64,000 bases of DNA from the NCBI RefSeq assembly GCF_030731045.1, contig NZ_JAVALS010000014.1, positions 1-64,000 on the forward strand, in the 5' to 3' direction. Below the pieces are notes generated by a model. The model worked only from the letters and a program-made list of their open reading frames with translations, had not been told where the DNA came from and ran no database searches. This DNA comes from Arthrobacter horti (lineage in GTDB: Bacteria > Actinomycetota > Actinomycetes > Actinomycetales > Micrococcaceae). The translations under genes and the position numbers were made by a program. Shown here piece after piece: positions 7,520-16,540 of the stretch. Position 1 is the first letter of the stretch; each line of letters starts with the position of its first letter.

Positions 7520-8286
7520 AGGATGCCGTCCAGGGTCTCGCCGAGGGTCTCACGCTGGATGGCGGCCAGTTCGCTGGTGCCGATCAGGGCCAGGTCCAGG
7601 AGGCGGTTCAGCTCGTCGCGGTCGAAGGGCGCGCCCTCGGCGGTGCCCTGGACCTCGACGAATTTCCCGGCTCCCGTGACCACCACGTTCATGTCCGTCT
7701 CGGCGCGGACGTCCTCCACGTAGGGCAGGTCCAGCATGGGCACGCCGTCGATGATGCCGACGGAGACGGCGGCGATGGTGTCCACAAGCGGCTTCGCCTT
7801 GGGGGCGATCAGCTTGTTCTCCTTGGCGAAGCGCAGCGACTCCGCGAGCGCCACGAAGGCGCCCGTGATGGCCGCGGTGCGGGTGCCACCGTCGGCCTGC
7901 AGGACGTCACAGTCCAGGACGATGGTGTTCTCGCCGAGGGCCTGGGTGTCGATGATGGAACGCAGGGAGCGGCCGATCAGGCGGGAGATCTCGTGCGTGC
8001 GACCGCCGATCTTGCCCTTGACCGACTCACGGTCCGAGCGGGTGCTCGTGGCGCGCGGCAGCATGGCGTACTCGGCCGTGACCCAGCCGCGGCCCTCGCC
8101 CTTGAGCCAGCGCGGCACGCCTTCGGTCAGCGAAGCGGTGCAGAGGACCCGCGTGTTGCCGAATTCGATGAGCGCGGAACCTTCGGCCTGATTGGACCAT
8201 CCGCGGGTGATGCTGATGGGGCGCAGCTGATCGGGGGTGCGGCCGTCGGCGCGCAGGGATGACTCGGAGGAAAGCGTGGAGGTCAT
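7516..8286 (-). CDS. rph: Ribonuclease PH
   Basis: This 256-residue phosphorolytic 3' exoribonuclease trims tRNA 3' ends, releasing nucleoside diphosphates. It shows [26 protein letters not shown], the RLIGRSLR segment, and [19 protein letters not shown], all of the RNase PH family. The ATG at 8286 lies seven bases after a TACCCT -10 box, so I prefer it to the start nine codons upstream. It is translationally coupled to rdgB. In relatives, the MBL phosphodiesterase gene precedes rph directly; here an unrelated gene on the other strand intervenes. Confidence 0.95.
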   Translation of the reverse strand: MTSTLSSESSLRADGRTPDQLRPISITRGWSNQAEGSALIEFGNTRVLCTASLTEGVPRWLKGEGRGWVTAEYAMLPRATSTRSDRESVKGKIGGRTHEISRLIGRSLRSIIDTQALGENTIVLDCDVLQADGGTRTAAITGAFVALAESLRFAKENKLIAPKAKPLVDTIAAVSVGIIDGVPMLDLPYVEDVRAETDMNVVVTGAGKFVEVQGTAEGAPFDRDELNRLLDLALIGTSELAAIQRETLGETLDGIL

Positions 8287-8293
8287 GCTTCTA

Positions 8294-8299
8294 AGGGTA
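8294..8299 (-). promoter_or_regulatory. -10 box of rph (leaderless)
   Basis: TACCCT on the minus strand, seven bases before the ATG at 8286. Confidence 0.55.
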
Positions 8300-8320
8300 G
8301 TGTGTGGAGGCATCGAAGCT

Positions 8321-8326
8321 TAGACT
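8321..8326 (+). promoter_or_regulatory. -10 box of the orphan gene at 8379
   Basis: TAGACT, 52 bases before the chosen ATG. Here a short 5' leader with its own ribosome binding site is expected, unlike the leaderless neighbours. Confidence 0.45.
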
Positions 8327-8378
8327 CCTCGAATCGGAGGTGCCCCCTCACGAGGCGCCCGAAATTTGGGGGACGGTT

Positions 8379-9476
8379 ATGACTGAGAATCCACGCATCG
8401 AGGTTGATGAGAAGAAGATCATCAGGGTCGCGTGGAAGTCCGTGGGCTTCCTGGGGTTCCATCTCGTCCCCGAGGGGTCTCCGGGGCCGTCTGCGGCTGA
8501 CGTCGACCGGGCCATCACCGGGCTGAGGATCGCCGAATTCCCTGACATGCCACTGCGCGCGGTCGATGTGGTCAACGGGGTGGCGATCTTCACCGGCCCG
8601 TTCCTGGGCAGCACGCACCAACCGGTGGACATGGCCCATCAGATCGCCGAACTGATCGCCCCGCTCGGATTCGAGGGAAGCATCACGGCCTGCGCCGACA
8701 CCTTGGGACGCAGACCCCGGAAACGCGAGTCCTTCTGCGCGGTGATGTGCTCCTCGGCCGCAGCGATGAACAACACCTCGCCGCCACTGTTCGAAATGCC
8801 GTTGAAGAAGAACTGGGACCGGTGGGACACATCGAGCCCCGAGTTCACCGCCCTGGTCCATAACGTCTCGGCATGGGTCACCGCCCACTCCCCCAAGAAA
8901 GTGGTCGCCGGCCAGCCCTTGTCCCAGGCTCAGTGTGCACCGCATCAGGTGGCCAGGATCCTCTCCGCTGTGTGCCGCGACACGGGCTTTGCGGACGTGA
9001 AGTTCGCGACGAACGCAGGAGACCGGTACGCCATGTTCAACATGGAGGGCTGGCTGATCGTCGGGACCGAGATCAAAAGTGAGGACGACACCGGAGAGGA
9101 AGTGGTCCGGATCCTGTCCGAGTGGGCGCCGCTCTACGATTTCGGATTCATCTCCCGGGTCCTCTTCGGGCTCCCCTCGACCGCAAACCAGATGGCACAA
9201 GGCCTTTTTGAGCGGCCGCGCGACGGCGACCTCTCCAAGGACCACGAGGAGTTCACCAAGCGCACCCTCCCGGGGATCTTCCCACTGCAGGTCCTAGGCC
9301 CCGAGCACCCCGATCTGCAACCCGCGGATCGATGGGAAGTCGCACCCCTCGCCGCCGGCCGACGGCTCGTGACGCTTGACCAGCACCAGAAATGGCTCAA
9401 GGACAGGCACTACCCGGAAGCCGAGCTCCGGGCCCTCCGAGAGGCCAACGCACCACTACTCGGCAAATGGTCCTAG
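8379..9476 (+). CDS. Unrecognised 365-residue protein inserted between rph and the MBL gene
   Basis: I do not recognise this protein. It is soluble, mixed alpha/beta in appearance, with no signal peptide or membrane segment. It has a possible repeated layout of two similar-sized halves: an N-terminal half with VAWKSVGFLGFHLVP and AVDVVNGVAIFTGPF, and a C-terminal half with FATNAGDRYAMFNMEGWLIVG. A Trp-rich middle (KKNWDRWDTSSPEF) and a basic C-terminal tail follow. The ATG at 8379 has GGGGGA five bases upstream; an in-frame GTG at 8340 is less likely. It stands alone on the plus strand inside an otherwise co-linear minus-strand gene block, which suggests acquisition. An immunity or defence accessory role is possible but unsupported. 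Confidence 0.75.
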   Translation: MTENPRIEVDEKKIIRVAWKSVGFLGFHLVPEGSPGPSAADVDRAITGLRIAEFPDMPLRAVDVVNGVAIFTGPFLGSTHQPVDMAHQIAELIAPLGFEGSITACADTLGRRPRKRESFCAVMCSSAAAMNNTSPPLFEMPLKKNWDRWDTSSPEFTALVHNVSAWVTAHSPKKVVAGQPLSQAQCAPHQVARILSAVCRDTGFADVKFATNAGDRYAMFNMEGWLIVGTEIKSEDDTGEEVVRILSEWAPLYDFGFISRVLFGLPSTANQMAQGLFERPRDGDLSKDHEEFTKRTLPGIFPLQVLGPEHPDLQPADRWEVAPLAAGRRLVTLDQHQKWLKDRHYPEAELRALREANAPLLGKWS

Positions 9477-9495
9477 CGGTCCTGCCGTTCACCGG

Positions 9496-10293
9496 TCAGA
9501 GCTGGTAGTGCACCCCCGCGACGGCGGCCGCAACCTTCTCGCCGAACACCTCTCGCGCCTCGTTGAGCACCTTGGTGGTGTCCGTCCAGACGGGGATGTG
9601 CGTCAGGAGCAGGCGCCCGGCGCCGGCCTCCACGGCGGCCTCGCCCGCGCGTTTGCCGGTCAGGTGCACGTCCTTGATGTCGTCGTCGCGCCCCTCCTCA
9701 AAGGCCGCCTCGCACAGGAAGAAGTCCGAGTCCCGGGCCGCCTCCACCAGTTCGGGGCAGGAGTCCGTGTCGCCGGAGTAGGCCAGCACACTCTCCTTGA
9801 CGGTGCCGTCCTCGAGCTCCTGGCGGCATTCCACCCGCAGCGCGTACGCCTCCTCGATCGGGTGGTTCACGGCGTACGGGGTGACCGTGAACGGCCCCAC
9901 CTTCACCGGGTGCCGCGCCGACCAGGACGCGAACTCGAAGTCCTCGTGCATGCCCGGATCCAGCGGGAGCCCGTAGGCGGTGGCCAGCCGGTCCGCCGTC
10001 GCGGCCGGTCCCCAGACGGGGATCCGCCCGCGGCCCCAGCCGCCCGGCTTCCAGTGCACGGCCACGTGCAGGCCGCACAGGTCCATGCAGTGGTCCGGGT
10101 GCAGGTGGCTGAGGAAGATCGCGTCGATGTCCTCCAGATCGGTGTACCGCTGGAGCGCGCCGAGGGCGCCGCTGCCGAGGTCCAGCACGATCTTCCAGCG
10201 GCGTCCGCCGCTGTCCGCCGTGAGCAGATAGCACGACGCCGGCGAGCCGGGACCGGGGAAACTCCCTGTGCATCCCACGATGGTCAGTTTCAT
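9496..10293 (-). CDS. MBL-fold phosphodiesterase, Rv1339-like
   Basis: A 265-residue metallo-beta-lactamase-fold hydrolase with the [10 protein letters not shown] metal motif, the YSGDTD aspartate, and a late TH in LLLTHIPVW. Gene order (murI, this gene, rph, rdgB) matches M. tuberculosis Rv1338-Rv1341, where Rv1339 is reported as an atypical cyclic-AMP phosphodiesterase; the same activity is inferred here. An RNase Z-like role is the main alternative, given the shared fold. The ATG at 10293 overlaps the murI stop by four bases and has GGGGAAGAGG upstream. Confidence 0.85.
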   Translation of the reverse strand: MKLTIVGCTGSFPGPGSPASCYLLTADSGGRRWKIVLDLGSGALGALQRYTDLEDIDAIFLSHLHPDHCMDLCGLHVAVHWKPGGWGRGRIPVWGPAATADRLATAYGLPLDPGMHEDFEFASWSARHPVKVGPFTVTPYAVNHPIEEAYALRVECRQELEDGTVKESVLAYSGDTDSCPELVEAARDSDFFLCEAAFEEGRDDDIKDVHLTGKRAGEAAVEAGAGRLLLTHIPVWTDTTKVLNEAREVFGEKVAAAVAGVHYQL

Positions 10294-11285
10294 CCTCTTC
10301 CCCCCTGGGAATCCGCGGACACGAAATGGGAGATCCTCGGTGCGTCGGCCGCAGCGCGGGCCGCCTCGAGCATCTCCGGGGTGATCTTCGCCAGGCTTCC
10401 GGTGGGATAGCTGGCCGAAACGTGATCCACGTGCTCCACGCTCACCACCTCCGGGCCGAGGAAGCGCCGGGCGAGCCTGCCGAAGCCGTCCGCATCGCCG
10501 GTCGCCACGAAGTGGTGCCTGGGCGCCGTGGTCTCGCGCCGCTCGATCCCGTGACGGAGCAGTGAGCGGTACACGTCCTTGGCCGTCTCCTCGGCGCTGG
10601 AGACGAGCGTGACGTCCTCCCCCATGACGTAGGAGATGACGCCCGTCAGGAGTGGGTAGTGCGTGCAGCCCAGGACCAGGGTGTCCACCCCGGCGGCCTT
10701 CAGCGGCTCCAGATAGCCTTCGGCCAGCTCCAGCAGTTCCGGCCCCGTGGTGATCCCGGCCTCCACGAACGGCACGAAGTCGGGGCACGCCACGGAGCGG
10801 ACCTCCAGGTCCGGCGCGGCGGCGAAAGTGTCCTCGTAGGCGCGGGAGCCCACGGTCGCGGACGTCCCGATGACGCCGATGCGCCCGTTGCGCGTAGCGG
10901 AGACGGCCCGGCGGACAGCCGGCTGGATCACCTCGATGACCGGGATCCCGTAGCGGGCCTCGTAGCGCTCCCGTGCGTCGCGGAGCACGGCCGCCGACGC
11001 CGTGTTGCAGGCGATCGTGAGCAGCTTCACGCCGGAGTCCACGAGTTCGTCCATGATGCCGAGTGCGTTCGCACGGACCTCGGCGATGGGCAACGGGCCG
11101 TACGGCCCGTTGGCGGTGTCGCCGACGTAAAGCACGGCCTCATTGGGCAGCTGGTCGATCACGGAGCGGGCCACCGTGAGGCCGCCGACCCCGGAGTCGA
11201 AGATGCCGATAGGGCGTCCCGAGCGCGGCAGCTGACCGCCTTCGCCCGCTCCGGACATGAGCTGATCCGATCCCGGCAGGCTCAT
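10290..11285 (-). CDS. murI: Glutamate racemase
   Basis: This 331-residue cofactor-independent racemase makes D-glutamate for peptidoglycan. The catalytic cysteine pair is Cys93 (ACNTAS) and Cys207 (GCTHYPLL), with the acid-base Asp30 in [11 protein letters not shown]. The protein is longer than average because of about 22 extra N-terminal residues and a C-terminal tail after the enzyme core. It overlaps both neighbours by four bases, so DUF2017, murI and the MBL gene form a coupled operon. Confidence 0.95.
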   Translation of the reverse strand: MSLPGSDQLMSGAGEGGQLPRSGRPIGIFDSGVGGLTVARSVIDQLPNEAVLYVGDTANGPYGPLPIAEVRANALGIMDELVDSGVKLLTIACNTASAAVLRDARERYEARYGIPVIEVIQPAVRRAVSATRNGRIGVIGTSATVGSRAYEDTFAAAPDLEVRSVACPDFVPFVEAGITTGPELLELAEGYLEPLKAAGVDTLVLGCTHYPLLTGVISYVMGEDVTLVSSAEETAKDVYRSLLRHGIERRETTAPRHHFVATGDADGFGRLARRFLGPEVVSVEHVDHVSASYPTGSLAKITPEMLEAARAAADAPRISHFVSADSQGGRG

Positions 11286-11875
11286 GACGGCTCCCCCTCG
11301 CCGGCCGCGTCCGGCGTCCGGTCGAGTTCGTACGCCATCGCCTGGACCAGCGATTCCTGCAGCCAGGTGACGAAGTTGTACAGGACGGAGAGGTATTCCT
11401 CCAGGTCATCGGCCTTGGACCAGTCGTGCATGGCGTGCACGGCCTCGGCGTCCGCCTCGGTGCGGATCTCCAGCCGTTCACTCACCACCAGGCGCACGTC
11501 ATTCAGCGCCATCGCCAGGTGGCGGGCCTCCTCGCTGTTGAGCTGAAGCTCGCTTCCCTCCAGCAGAAGTGACGCGGCACGCAGCGAGCCGATCTTGCTC
11601 TCCCGCAGCGAGCGCTCGGTGAGGCGCCGGAACTCCAGCGCGGCCTCGTCGCCGTCCTTCACACCGTCCGGCAGCAGACGGCGCAATGCGGCATCCCGCG
11701 GCGGGGCCGCATGCGGATCGATCCCCGTCAAGGCCACCAGGGGGTCCTCGGATTCCCGGGCCTCGGGCTCCAGCATCTGGATGACGTCCCCGAAGACCTT
11801 GCGGAGGAGGTCTCGCTCCTCCTCTTCGAGATGCCCGGAGATGCCCCGGCTGCCCGGTACGAACGTCCTAGCCAC
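11282..11875 (-). CDS. DUF2017 family protein
   Basis: A 197-residue helical protein of the actinobacterial DUF2017 family, found immediately after clpS (Rv1332 in M. tuberculosis, there labelled a putative regulator). It is rich in acidic and Leu residues and has no DNA-binding motif I can see. The GTG at 11875 is preceded by GGGGCAGC and overlaps the clpS stop by eight bases (GTGGCTAG), which sets the start. Coupling to clpS suggests a role with the adaptor or protease, but this is inference. Confidence 0.8.
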   Translation of the reverse strand: MARTFVPGSRGISGHLEEEERDLLRKVFGDVIQMLEPEARESEDPLVALTGIDPHAAPPRDAALRRLLPDGVKDGDEAALEFRRLTERSLRESKIGSLRAASLLLEGSELQLNSEEARHLAMALNDVRLVVSERLEIRTEADAEAVHAMHDWSKADDLEEYLSVLYNFVTWLQESLVQAMAYELDRTPDAAGEGEPS

Positions 11876-12218
11876 GCTGCCCCTTCCCGCCGCTGACGGC
11901 CTTCTCCACGGTGGCCCACAGGCCGTAGCCGTGCATCGCCACCACGTGCTGCTCCATGCGCTCCCGGCCACCGTGGGCCACGATCGAGCGGCCCTTGCGG
12001 TGAACCTCCAGCATTAGCTTGTCCGCCTTCTTCTCCGAGTAGCCGAAGTAGCTGCGGAACACGAAGGAGACATAGCTCATGAGGTTGACGGGATCGTTCC
12101 AGATCACCAGGTTCCACGGGGTGTCACTGGCCGTCAGTTCCTGATGCTCCTGCTCCTGCCGGACCTCATGATCCGTCATGGCCGCAAGCCGGACCTCTGC
12201 CGTGGCTGTGGAATTCAT
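11868..12218 (-). CDS. clpS: ATP-dependent Clp protease adaptor ClpS
   Basis: A 116-residue N-recognin that delivers N-degron substrates to ClpAP/ClpCP. The conserved core is visible: WNLVIWNDPVNLMSYV, the KADKLMLEVHRKG helix, and MEQHVVAMHGYGLWATVE. The ATG at 12218 lies six bases after a TAGAAT -10 box, supporting a leaderless start; an internal Met14 is an alternative. Its promoter is back to back with that of pncB. Confidence 0.93.
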   Translation of the reverse strand: MNSTATAEVRLAAMTDHEVRQEQEHQELTASDTPWNLVIWNDPVNLMSYVSFVFRSYFGYSEKKADKLMLEVHRKGRSIVAHGGRERMEQHVVAMHGYGLWATVEKAVSGGKGQRG

Positions 12219-12224
12219 TGCTCC

Positions 12225-12230
12225 ATTCTA
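12225..12230 (-). promoter_or_regulatory. -10 box of the clpS operon (leaderless)
   Basis: TAGAAT on the minus strand, six bases before the ATG at 12218. Confidence 0.6.
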
Positions 12231-12274
12231 TTCAGTCCGCAGGCACGGCCGTGCCGGGGACGGGCCGGAGAGAT

Positions 12275-12280
12275 TAGAGT
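12275..12280 (+). promoter_or_regulatory. -10 box of pncB (leaderless)
   Basis: TAGAGT, seven bases before the GTG at 12288. An earlier in-frame GTG overlaps this box and is therefore unlikely. Confidence 0.6.
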
Positions 12281-12287
12281 GTCAGAC

Positions 12288-13649
12288 GTGAGTACCACCT
12301 GGGAGCATCCGCGCGCCTCGCTGTACACCGACCACTACGAGCTCACCATGGTGCAGGCGGCCCTTGAGTCCGGCGCCGCCCACCGCCGCTCGGTCTTCGA
12401 AGTCTTCGGCCGCCGGCTCCCGGACGGCCGGCGCTACGGCGTGGTGGCCGGCACGGGCCGCCTCCTGGAGGGCCTGAAGAACTTCCGCTTCGGCCCCGAT
12501 GAACTCGACTTCCTCCGTGGCACGGGCGTGGTCAACGAAAAGACCTTGGCCTTCCTGGCCTCCTACCGATTCTCCGGGAACATCTGGGGCTACGCCGAGG
12601 GCGAGCTGTACTTCCCCAACTCCCCCATCCTGGTGATCGAGTCGACCTTCGCCGAGGCCTGCATCCTGGAGACGTACGTCCTCTCCGTGCTGAACCACGA
12701 CAGTGCCATCGCCTCCGCGGCATCCCGCATGGCACTGGCCGCACGCGGCCGCCCGTGCATCGAGATGGGCTCCCGCCGAACGCATGAGGAATCCGCCGTG
12801 GCCGCCGCCCGCGCGTCGGTCATCGCCGGCTTCGCCAGCACCTCCAATCTGGAGGCCGGCCTCCGCTACGGACTGAAGACCTTCGGCTCGGCCGCCCATT
12901 CCTTCACGCTGCTGCATGACACGGAGCGTGAAGCGTTCCAGGCCCAGCTCTCCTCACTCGGCCCGGGCACCAGCCTCCTGGTGGACACCTATGACGTGGA
13001 GAAGGCGGTCCGCACCGCCGTCGAGCTCGCCGGGGACAAGCTGGGTGCCGTGCGCCTGGATTCCGGCGATCTGGTGGCGCAGGCCCAGTGGGTCCGGCAG
13101 CTTCTGGACAGTCTGGGCGCCGTGAATACCCGCATCGTGGTCACGAGCGATCTGGACGAGTACGCCATCGCAGCACTGCAGTCCGCCCCGGTCGACTCCT
13201 ACGGTGTGGGCACCTCCCTGGTCACGGGCAGCGGCGCGCCCACGGCCGGAATGGTCTACAAGCTGGTCAGCCGCAGCGACGACGAGGGCGGCTTCGTCTC
13301 CGTGGCGAAGGCCGCCAAGAACAAGGCGAGCGTGGGCGGCCGCAAGTACGCCCTGCGCCGCCTCGACGAGAACGGGACGGCCACCGAGGAGCTGATCGGC
13401 ATCGGGCACCGCCCCGCCGACGACGGCAACGACCGCGAGCTGCTGGTGCCGCTGGTGCAGGACGGCACCGTCCTCCCCGGCTGGACCGGTCCAGCCGCGG
13501 TCCTCCGTGCCCGCGAACGGCACGCGGCGTCGATGGCGGAGATGCCGCCGTCCGTGAACCGCCTGCAGCGCGGCGAACCCGTCATCCCTACCGTGTATGA
13601 GCAAGCACCCCTCACCCAGGACACCCCCATGACCCAGGAGGCATCGTGA
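12288..13649 (+). CDS. pncB: Nicotinate phosphoribosyltransferase
   Basis: A 453-residue enzyme joining nicotinic acid and PRPP to nicotinate mononucleotide in NAD salvage. Typical segments include LYTDHYELTMVQAAL at the start, FEVFGRRLPDGRRYGVVAG, and MGSRRTHEESAVAAARASVIAGF with the active-site His, plus VRLDSGDL. The GTG start is set by the leaderless promoter. The last codons overlap pncA by four bases, so nicotinamide deamidation and nicotinate use are encoded as one unit. The divergent neighbour is clpS, as in M. tuberculosis. Confidence 0.94.
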   Translation: MSTTWEHPRASLYTDHYELTMVQAALESGAAHRRSVFEVFGRRLPDGRRYGVVAGTGRLLEGLKNFRFGPDELDFLRGTGVVNEKTLAFLASYRFSGNIWGYAEGELYFPNSPILVIESTFAEACILETYVLSVLNHDSAIASAASRMALAARGRPCIEMGSRRTHEESAVAAARASVIAGFASTSNLEAGLRYGLKTFGSAAHSFTLLHDTEREAFQAQLSSLGPGTSLLVDTYDVEKAVRTAVELAGDKLGAVRLDSGDLVAQAQWVRQLLDSLGAVNTRIVVTSDLDEYAIAALQSAPVDSYGVGTSLVTGSGAPTAGMVYKLVSRSDDEGGFVSVAKAAKNKASVGGRKYALRRLDENGTATEELIGIGHRPADDGNDRELLVPLVQDGTVLPGWTGPAAVLRARERHAASMAEMPPSVNRLQRGEPVIPTVYEQAPLTQDTPMTQEAS

Positions 13650-14260
13650 GCAAGGCACTGATCATCGTCGACGTCCAGAACGACTTCTGCGAGGGCGGCG
13701 CTCTGGCCGTGGACGGCGGTGCCGCCGTGGCCGCCGCCATCAGCGAACACCTGGATGAACACGGCCACCTCTACGATCACGTGGTCGCCACCCAGGACTG
13801 GCATGTGGACCCCGGCAGCCACTTCTCCGACACCCCGGACTTCCAGGACTCCTGGCCGCCGCACTGCCGGGCAGGCAGCCACGGCGCCGAGCTGCACCCG
13901 GACCTGGAGCAGGAGTTCATCGAGGCCGTGTTCCGCAAGGGCCGCTACGCCGCCGCCTACTCGGGCTTCGAAGGCCTGCTCGCACCGGAGGACGCCGTCA
14001 TCAGCGGCGAACGCCAGCCGGGTTCCCTGCCCTCCGAAGAGGAGGATGGCGAGACACTGGATGAATGGCTGCAGGGCAACGACGTCGACGAACTGGTGGT
14101 GGTAGGCCTCGCCACCGATCACTGCGTGCGCGCCACGGCGCTCGACGGCGTCCAGGCCGGCTACTCCGTCACGGTGCTGCGGGAGCTGACGGCCTCTGTC
14201 GCGGACGACCCGGAGCCCACCTTCGATGAGCTGGAGGACGCCGGCGTCGAGGTGGTGTGA
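13646..14260 (+). CDS. pncA: Nicotinamidase
   Basis: A 204-residue isochorismatase-fold amidase converting nicotinamide to nicotinate. The triad is Asp9 (VDVQNDF), Lys98 (FRKG) and Cys160 (TDHC); metal ligands are Asp51, His53 and His59 (TQDWHVDPGSHF). It starts with GTG, overlapping the pncB stop, and supplies the pncB substrate. Homologues of this type activate pyrazinamide in mycobacteria. The insert around residues 120-145 is acidic and probably a surface loop. Confidence 0.95.
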   Translation: MSKALIIVDVQNDFCEGGALAVDGGAAVAAAISEHLDEHGHLYDHVVATQDWHVDPGSHFSDTPDFQDSWPPHCRAGSHGAELHPDLEQEFIEAVFRKGRYAAAYSGFEGLLAPEDAVISGERQPGSLPSEEEDGETLDEWLQGNDVDELVVVGLATDHCVRATALDGVQAGYSVTVLRELTASVADDPEPTFDELEDAGVEVV

Positions 14261-14283
14261 GCCGGCCCTACTTCCGGCCTGCG

Positions 14284-16056
14284 CTACTTCCTCCCCACGA
14301 ACCAGCCTTGGATCTTCGCCAGGCGCGCCTTGAGCTGATCCTCGCTGGCCTGGGCCACGGCGGGGCCGCCACAGACTTCGCGCAGCGTATTGTGCACCAT
14401 CCCGTGCGGGGTGCCGGTACGGGCGGACCAGGCGGAGACGTTCTTGGCCAGCTCGTTGCGCAGGTCCATCAAACGGCGGTGATCCGGCACGCCCGGGGCC
14501 GACGTCGGGCCACCGAGGCCCTTCCTCCGGCGCGACTGCTGCTCGGCCTGACGCTGCCGCAGGAGCACACCCACCTGGTCGGCGTCCAGCAGACCCGGGA
14601 TGCCCAGGAAGTCCTGCTCGTCCTCACTGCCGATGTCGCCGCCCGTGCCGAATTCGCCGCCGTCGAACAGCACTCTGTCGAAGGACGCCTGAGAGTCCAG
14701 CGCCTCGAACTTGCCCTTGGTGAGCGAGTCTGAGGCCTTCTCTTCCCTGTTGGCCTCGTCCATGAGCGACTCTTCGGCATCGAAGAGCCCGTCCTCGTCC
14801 TTCTGCGGCCGGTCCAGCGCGTGGTCGCGCTCGGCCTCCATGGAGTTGGCCAAGGCCATCAGCGGCGGCACGGACGGCAGGAACACCGACGCCGTCTCGC
14901 CGCGCTTCCTGGCACGCACGAAGCGGCCCACCGCCTGGGCGAAGAAGAGCGGCGTGGAGGTCGAGGTCGCATACACACCGACCGCCAGGCGTGGCACGTC
15001 CACGCCTTCGGACACCATCCGCACGGCCACCATCCATCGGGATTCCCCGTGGGAGAACTCCTCGATCTTGTCCGAGGCCTTGGCGTCGTCGGAGAGGATC
15101 ACCGTGGGCGACTGCCCGGTGATCTTCTTCAGCTGACCTGCGTAAGCCCGAGCGTCCTCATGGTCCGTGGCGATGACCAGACCGCCGGCGTCGGGCACCG
15201 TGCGGCGCACCTCGGAGAGGCGGCGATCCGCGGCGTGCAGGACCGCGGGGATCCACTCGCCGAGCGGGTTCAGCGCGGTGCGCCACGCCTGGGAGGTGAT
15301 GTCCTTGGTCACGGCGGCCTCGCCGAGAGACGCCGCCATCTCCTCACCGGTGCTGGTCCGCCAGCGCATCTGGCCGGAGTACGCCATGAAGATGACGGGG
15401 CGCACCACGTGGTCCCGGAGGGCGCTGCCGTAGCCGTAGCTGTAATCGGCCTTGGAACGGCGGATGCCGTCCTTGTCCTCCTGGTACTCCACGAACGGGA
15501 TCGGGGAGGTGTCGGAACGGAACGGGGTGCCCGTCAGGCTGAGGCGGCGGACGGCGGGATCGAAGGCCTCGCGCAGGCCGTCGCCCCAGGACAGGGCCTC
15601 GCCGCCATGGTGGATCTCGTCCAGGATCACCAGCGTGCGCGCCGCCTCGGTGCGGGCCCGGTGCAGCATGGGCTTCATGGCCACCTGTGCGTAGGTCACG
15701 GCGACGCCGATGAACCCGGCGCCGTGCCGGCCGTCCGCGTTCTTGAAGTTGGGGTCGATCGCCAGGCCCACCTTGGCGGCCGCGTCCGCCCACTGGCGCT
15801 TCAGGTGGTCCGTCGGCGCCACGATACAGATGCGGTTGACGGCGCCGGATTCCACCAGCGTGGTGGCCACGCGCAGGGCGAACGTGGTCTTGCCGGCACC
15901 GGGGGTCGCCACCGCGAGGAAGTCCCGCGGCTTGTTGGTGAGGTATTTGTCCAGCGCCTCCTGCTGCCAGGCACGCAGCTTGGGCGCGGTGCCCCAGGCC
16001 GCACGCTCCGGGTAGGCCGGTGGAAGGGTCGGTCCGCCGAAGAGCGTGTCAGTCAT
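14284..16056 (-). CDS. DEAD/DEAH-box (XPB-like SF2) helicase
   Basis: A 590-residue superfamily 2 ATPase. Motif I is ATPGAGKTTF, motif II DEIHHG, motif III SLTGTPFRSD, and motif VI QAVGRFVRARKRGE. The arrangement resembles type III restriction/XPB helicases, but no nuclease domain is visible; the last 150 residues are charged and unassigned. I chose the ATG at 16056; a GTG 14 codons upstream remains possible. It lies downstream of the DUF3039 gene, a pairing seen repeatedly in actinobacteria by my recollection. DNA repair or RNA remodelling are both possible. Confidence 0.85.
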   Translation of the reverse strand: MTDTLFGGPTLPPAYPERAAWGTAPKLRAWQQEALDKYLTNKPRDFLAVATPGAGKTTFALRVATTLVESGAVNRICIVAPTDHLKRQWADAAAKVGLAIDPNFKNADGRHGAGFIGVAVTYAQVAMKPMLHRARTEAARTLVILDEIHHGGEALSWGDGLREAFDPAVRRLSLTGTPFRSDTSPIPFVEYQEDKDGIRRSKADYSYGYGSALRDHVVRPVIFMAYSGQMRWRTSTGEEMAASLGEAAVTKDITSQAWRTALNPLGEWIPAVLHAADRRLSEVRRTVPDAGGLVIATDHEDARAYAGQLKKITGQSPTVILSDDAKASDKIEEFSHGESRWMVAVRMVSEGVDVPRLAVGVYATSTSTPLFFAQAVGRFVRARKRGETASVFLPSVPPLMALANSMEAERDHALDRPQKDEDGLFDAEESLMDEANREEKASDSLTKGKFEALDSQASFDRVLFDGGEFGTGGDIGSEDEQDFLGIPGLLDADQVGVLLRQRQAEQQSRRRKGLGGPTSAPGVPDHRRLMDLRNELAKNVSAWSARTGTPHGMVHNTLREVCGGPAVAQASEDQLKARLAKIQGWFVGRK

Positions 16057-16139
16057 GGGAAAGGGTGCCTCCAGGGTCGCGGGCGAAGAGCTGATCACAA
16101 GGGCGCGCCTCGGCCGTCAGACGCACGGCGCGCAGAACG

Positions 16140-16188
16140 GAACGACGACGTCGGCGCTGTGCGTCAGCCAGGGCCGTCGTCGTCGTTC
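16140..16188 (-). terminator. Hairpin after the DUF3039 gene
   Basis: Arms 16140-16155 and 16173-16188 (16 bases, one mismatch) begin ten bases after the DUF3039 stop. No T tract follows, so it may be Rho-assisted or an RNA-stabilising element. Confidence 0.5.
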
Positions 16189-16197
16189 ACGAAAGCG

Positions 16198-16506
16198 TTA
16201 CTTGGCGTCGCCGCCGTCATTGCCCGGGCGGAGACCTTCGTAGATCTCCTTGCAGGTGGGGCAGACGGGGAACTTCTGCGGGTCGCGGCCGGGGGTCCAG
16301 ACCTTGCCGCAGAGCGCCACCACGGGCTCGCCGGTGAGGGCGGACTCCATGATCTTCTCCTTGCGCACATAGTGGGAGAAGCGCTCATGATCGCCCGGTT
16401 CCACCTGTTCGCGCTGCTCGGTGCGCTCAATGGTGGCCGTGGAACCGCCGGGACCGGAGAGTTCGCGCGAAGGGTCGTTCTCGAAGGGATCCGGAGGCAG
16501 AGTCAT
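16198..16506 (-). CDS. DUF3039 family protein with a Cys motif
   Basis: A 102-residue protein with an acidic N-terminus and a C-terminal ALCGKVW ... FPVCPTCKEIY motif; three cysteines plus an upstream His suggest a zinc site. This matches the actinobacterial DUF3039 family of unknown role. The ATG at 16506 lies seven bases after a TAGAAT -10 box, excluding the long upstream extension. It directly precedes the SF2 helicase gene, making a nucleic-acid-related function plausible (inference). Confidence 0.85.
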   Translation of the reverse strand: MTLPPDPFENDPSRELSGPGGSTATIERTEQREQVEPGDHERFSHYVRKEKIMESALTGEPVVALCGKVWTPGRDPQKFPVCPTCKEIYEGLRPGNDGGDAK

Positions 16507-16513
16507 GCCACCC

Positions 16514-16519
16514 ATTCTA
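16514..16519 (-). promoter_or_regulatory. -10 box of the DUF3039 gene (leaderless)
   Basis: TAGAAT on the minus strand, seven bases before the ATG at 16506. Confidence 0.6.
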
Positions 16520-16540
16520 GCGGGTGGAGCGGGGACGGGT

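Noticed and set aside
9496-10788. 430-residue version of the MBL protein
   Set aside because: The extension overlaps murI in another frame; the true start overlaps the murI stop by four bases and begins the conserved sequence.
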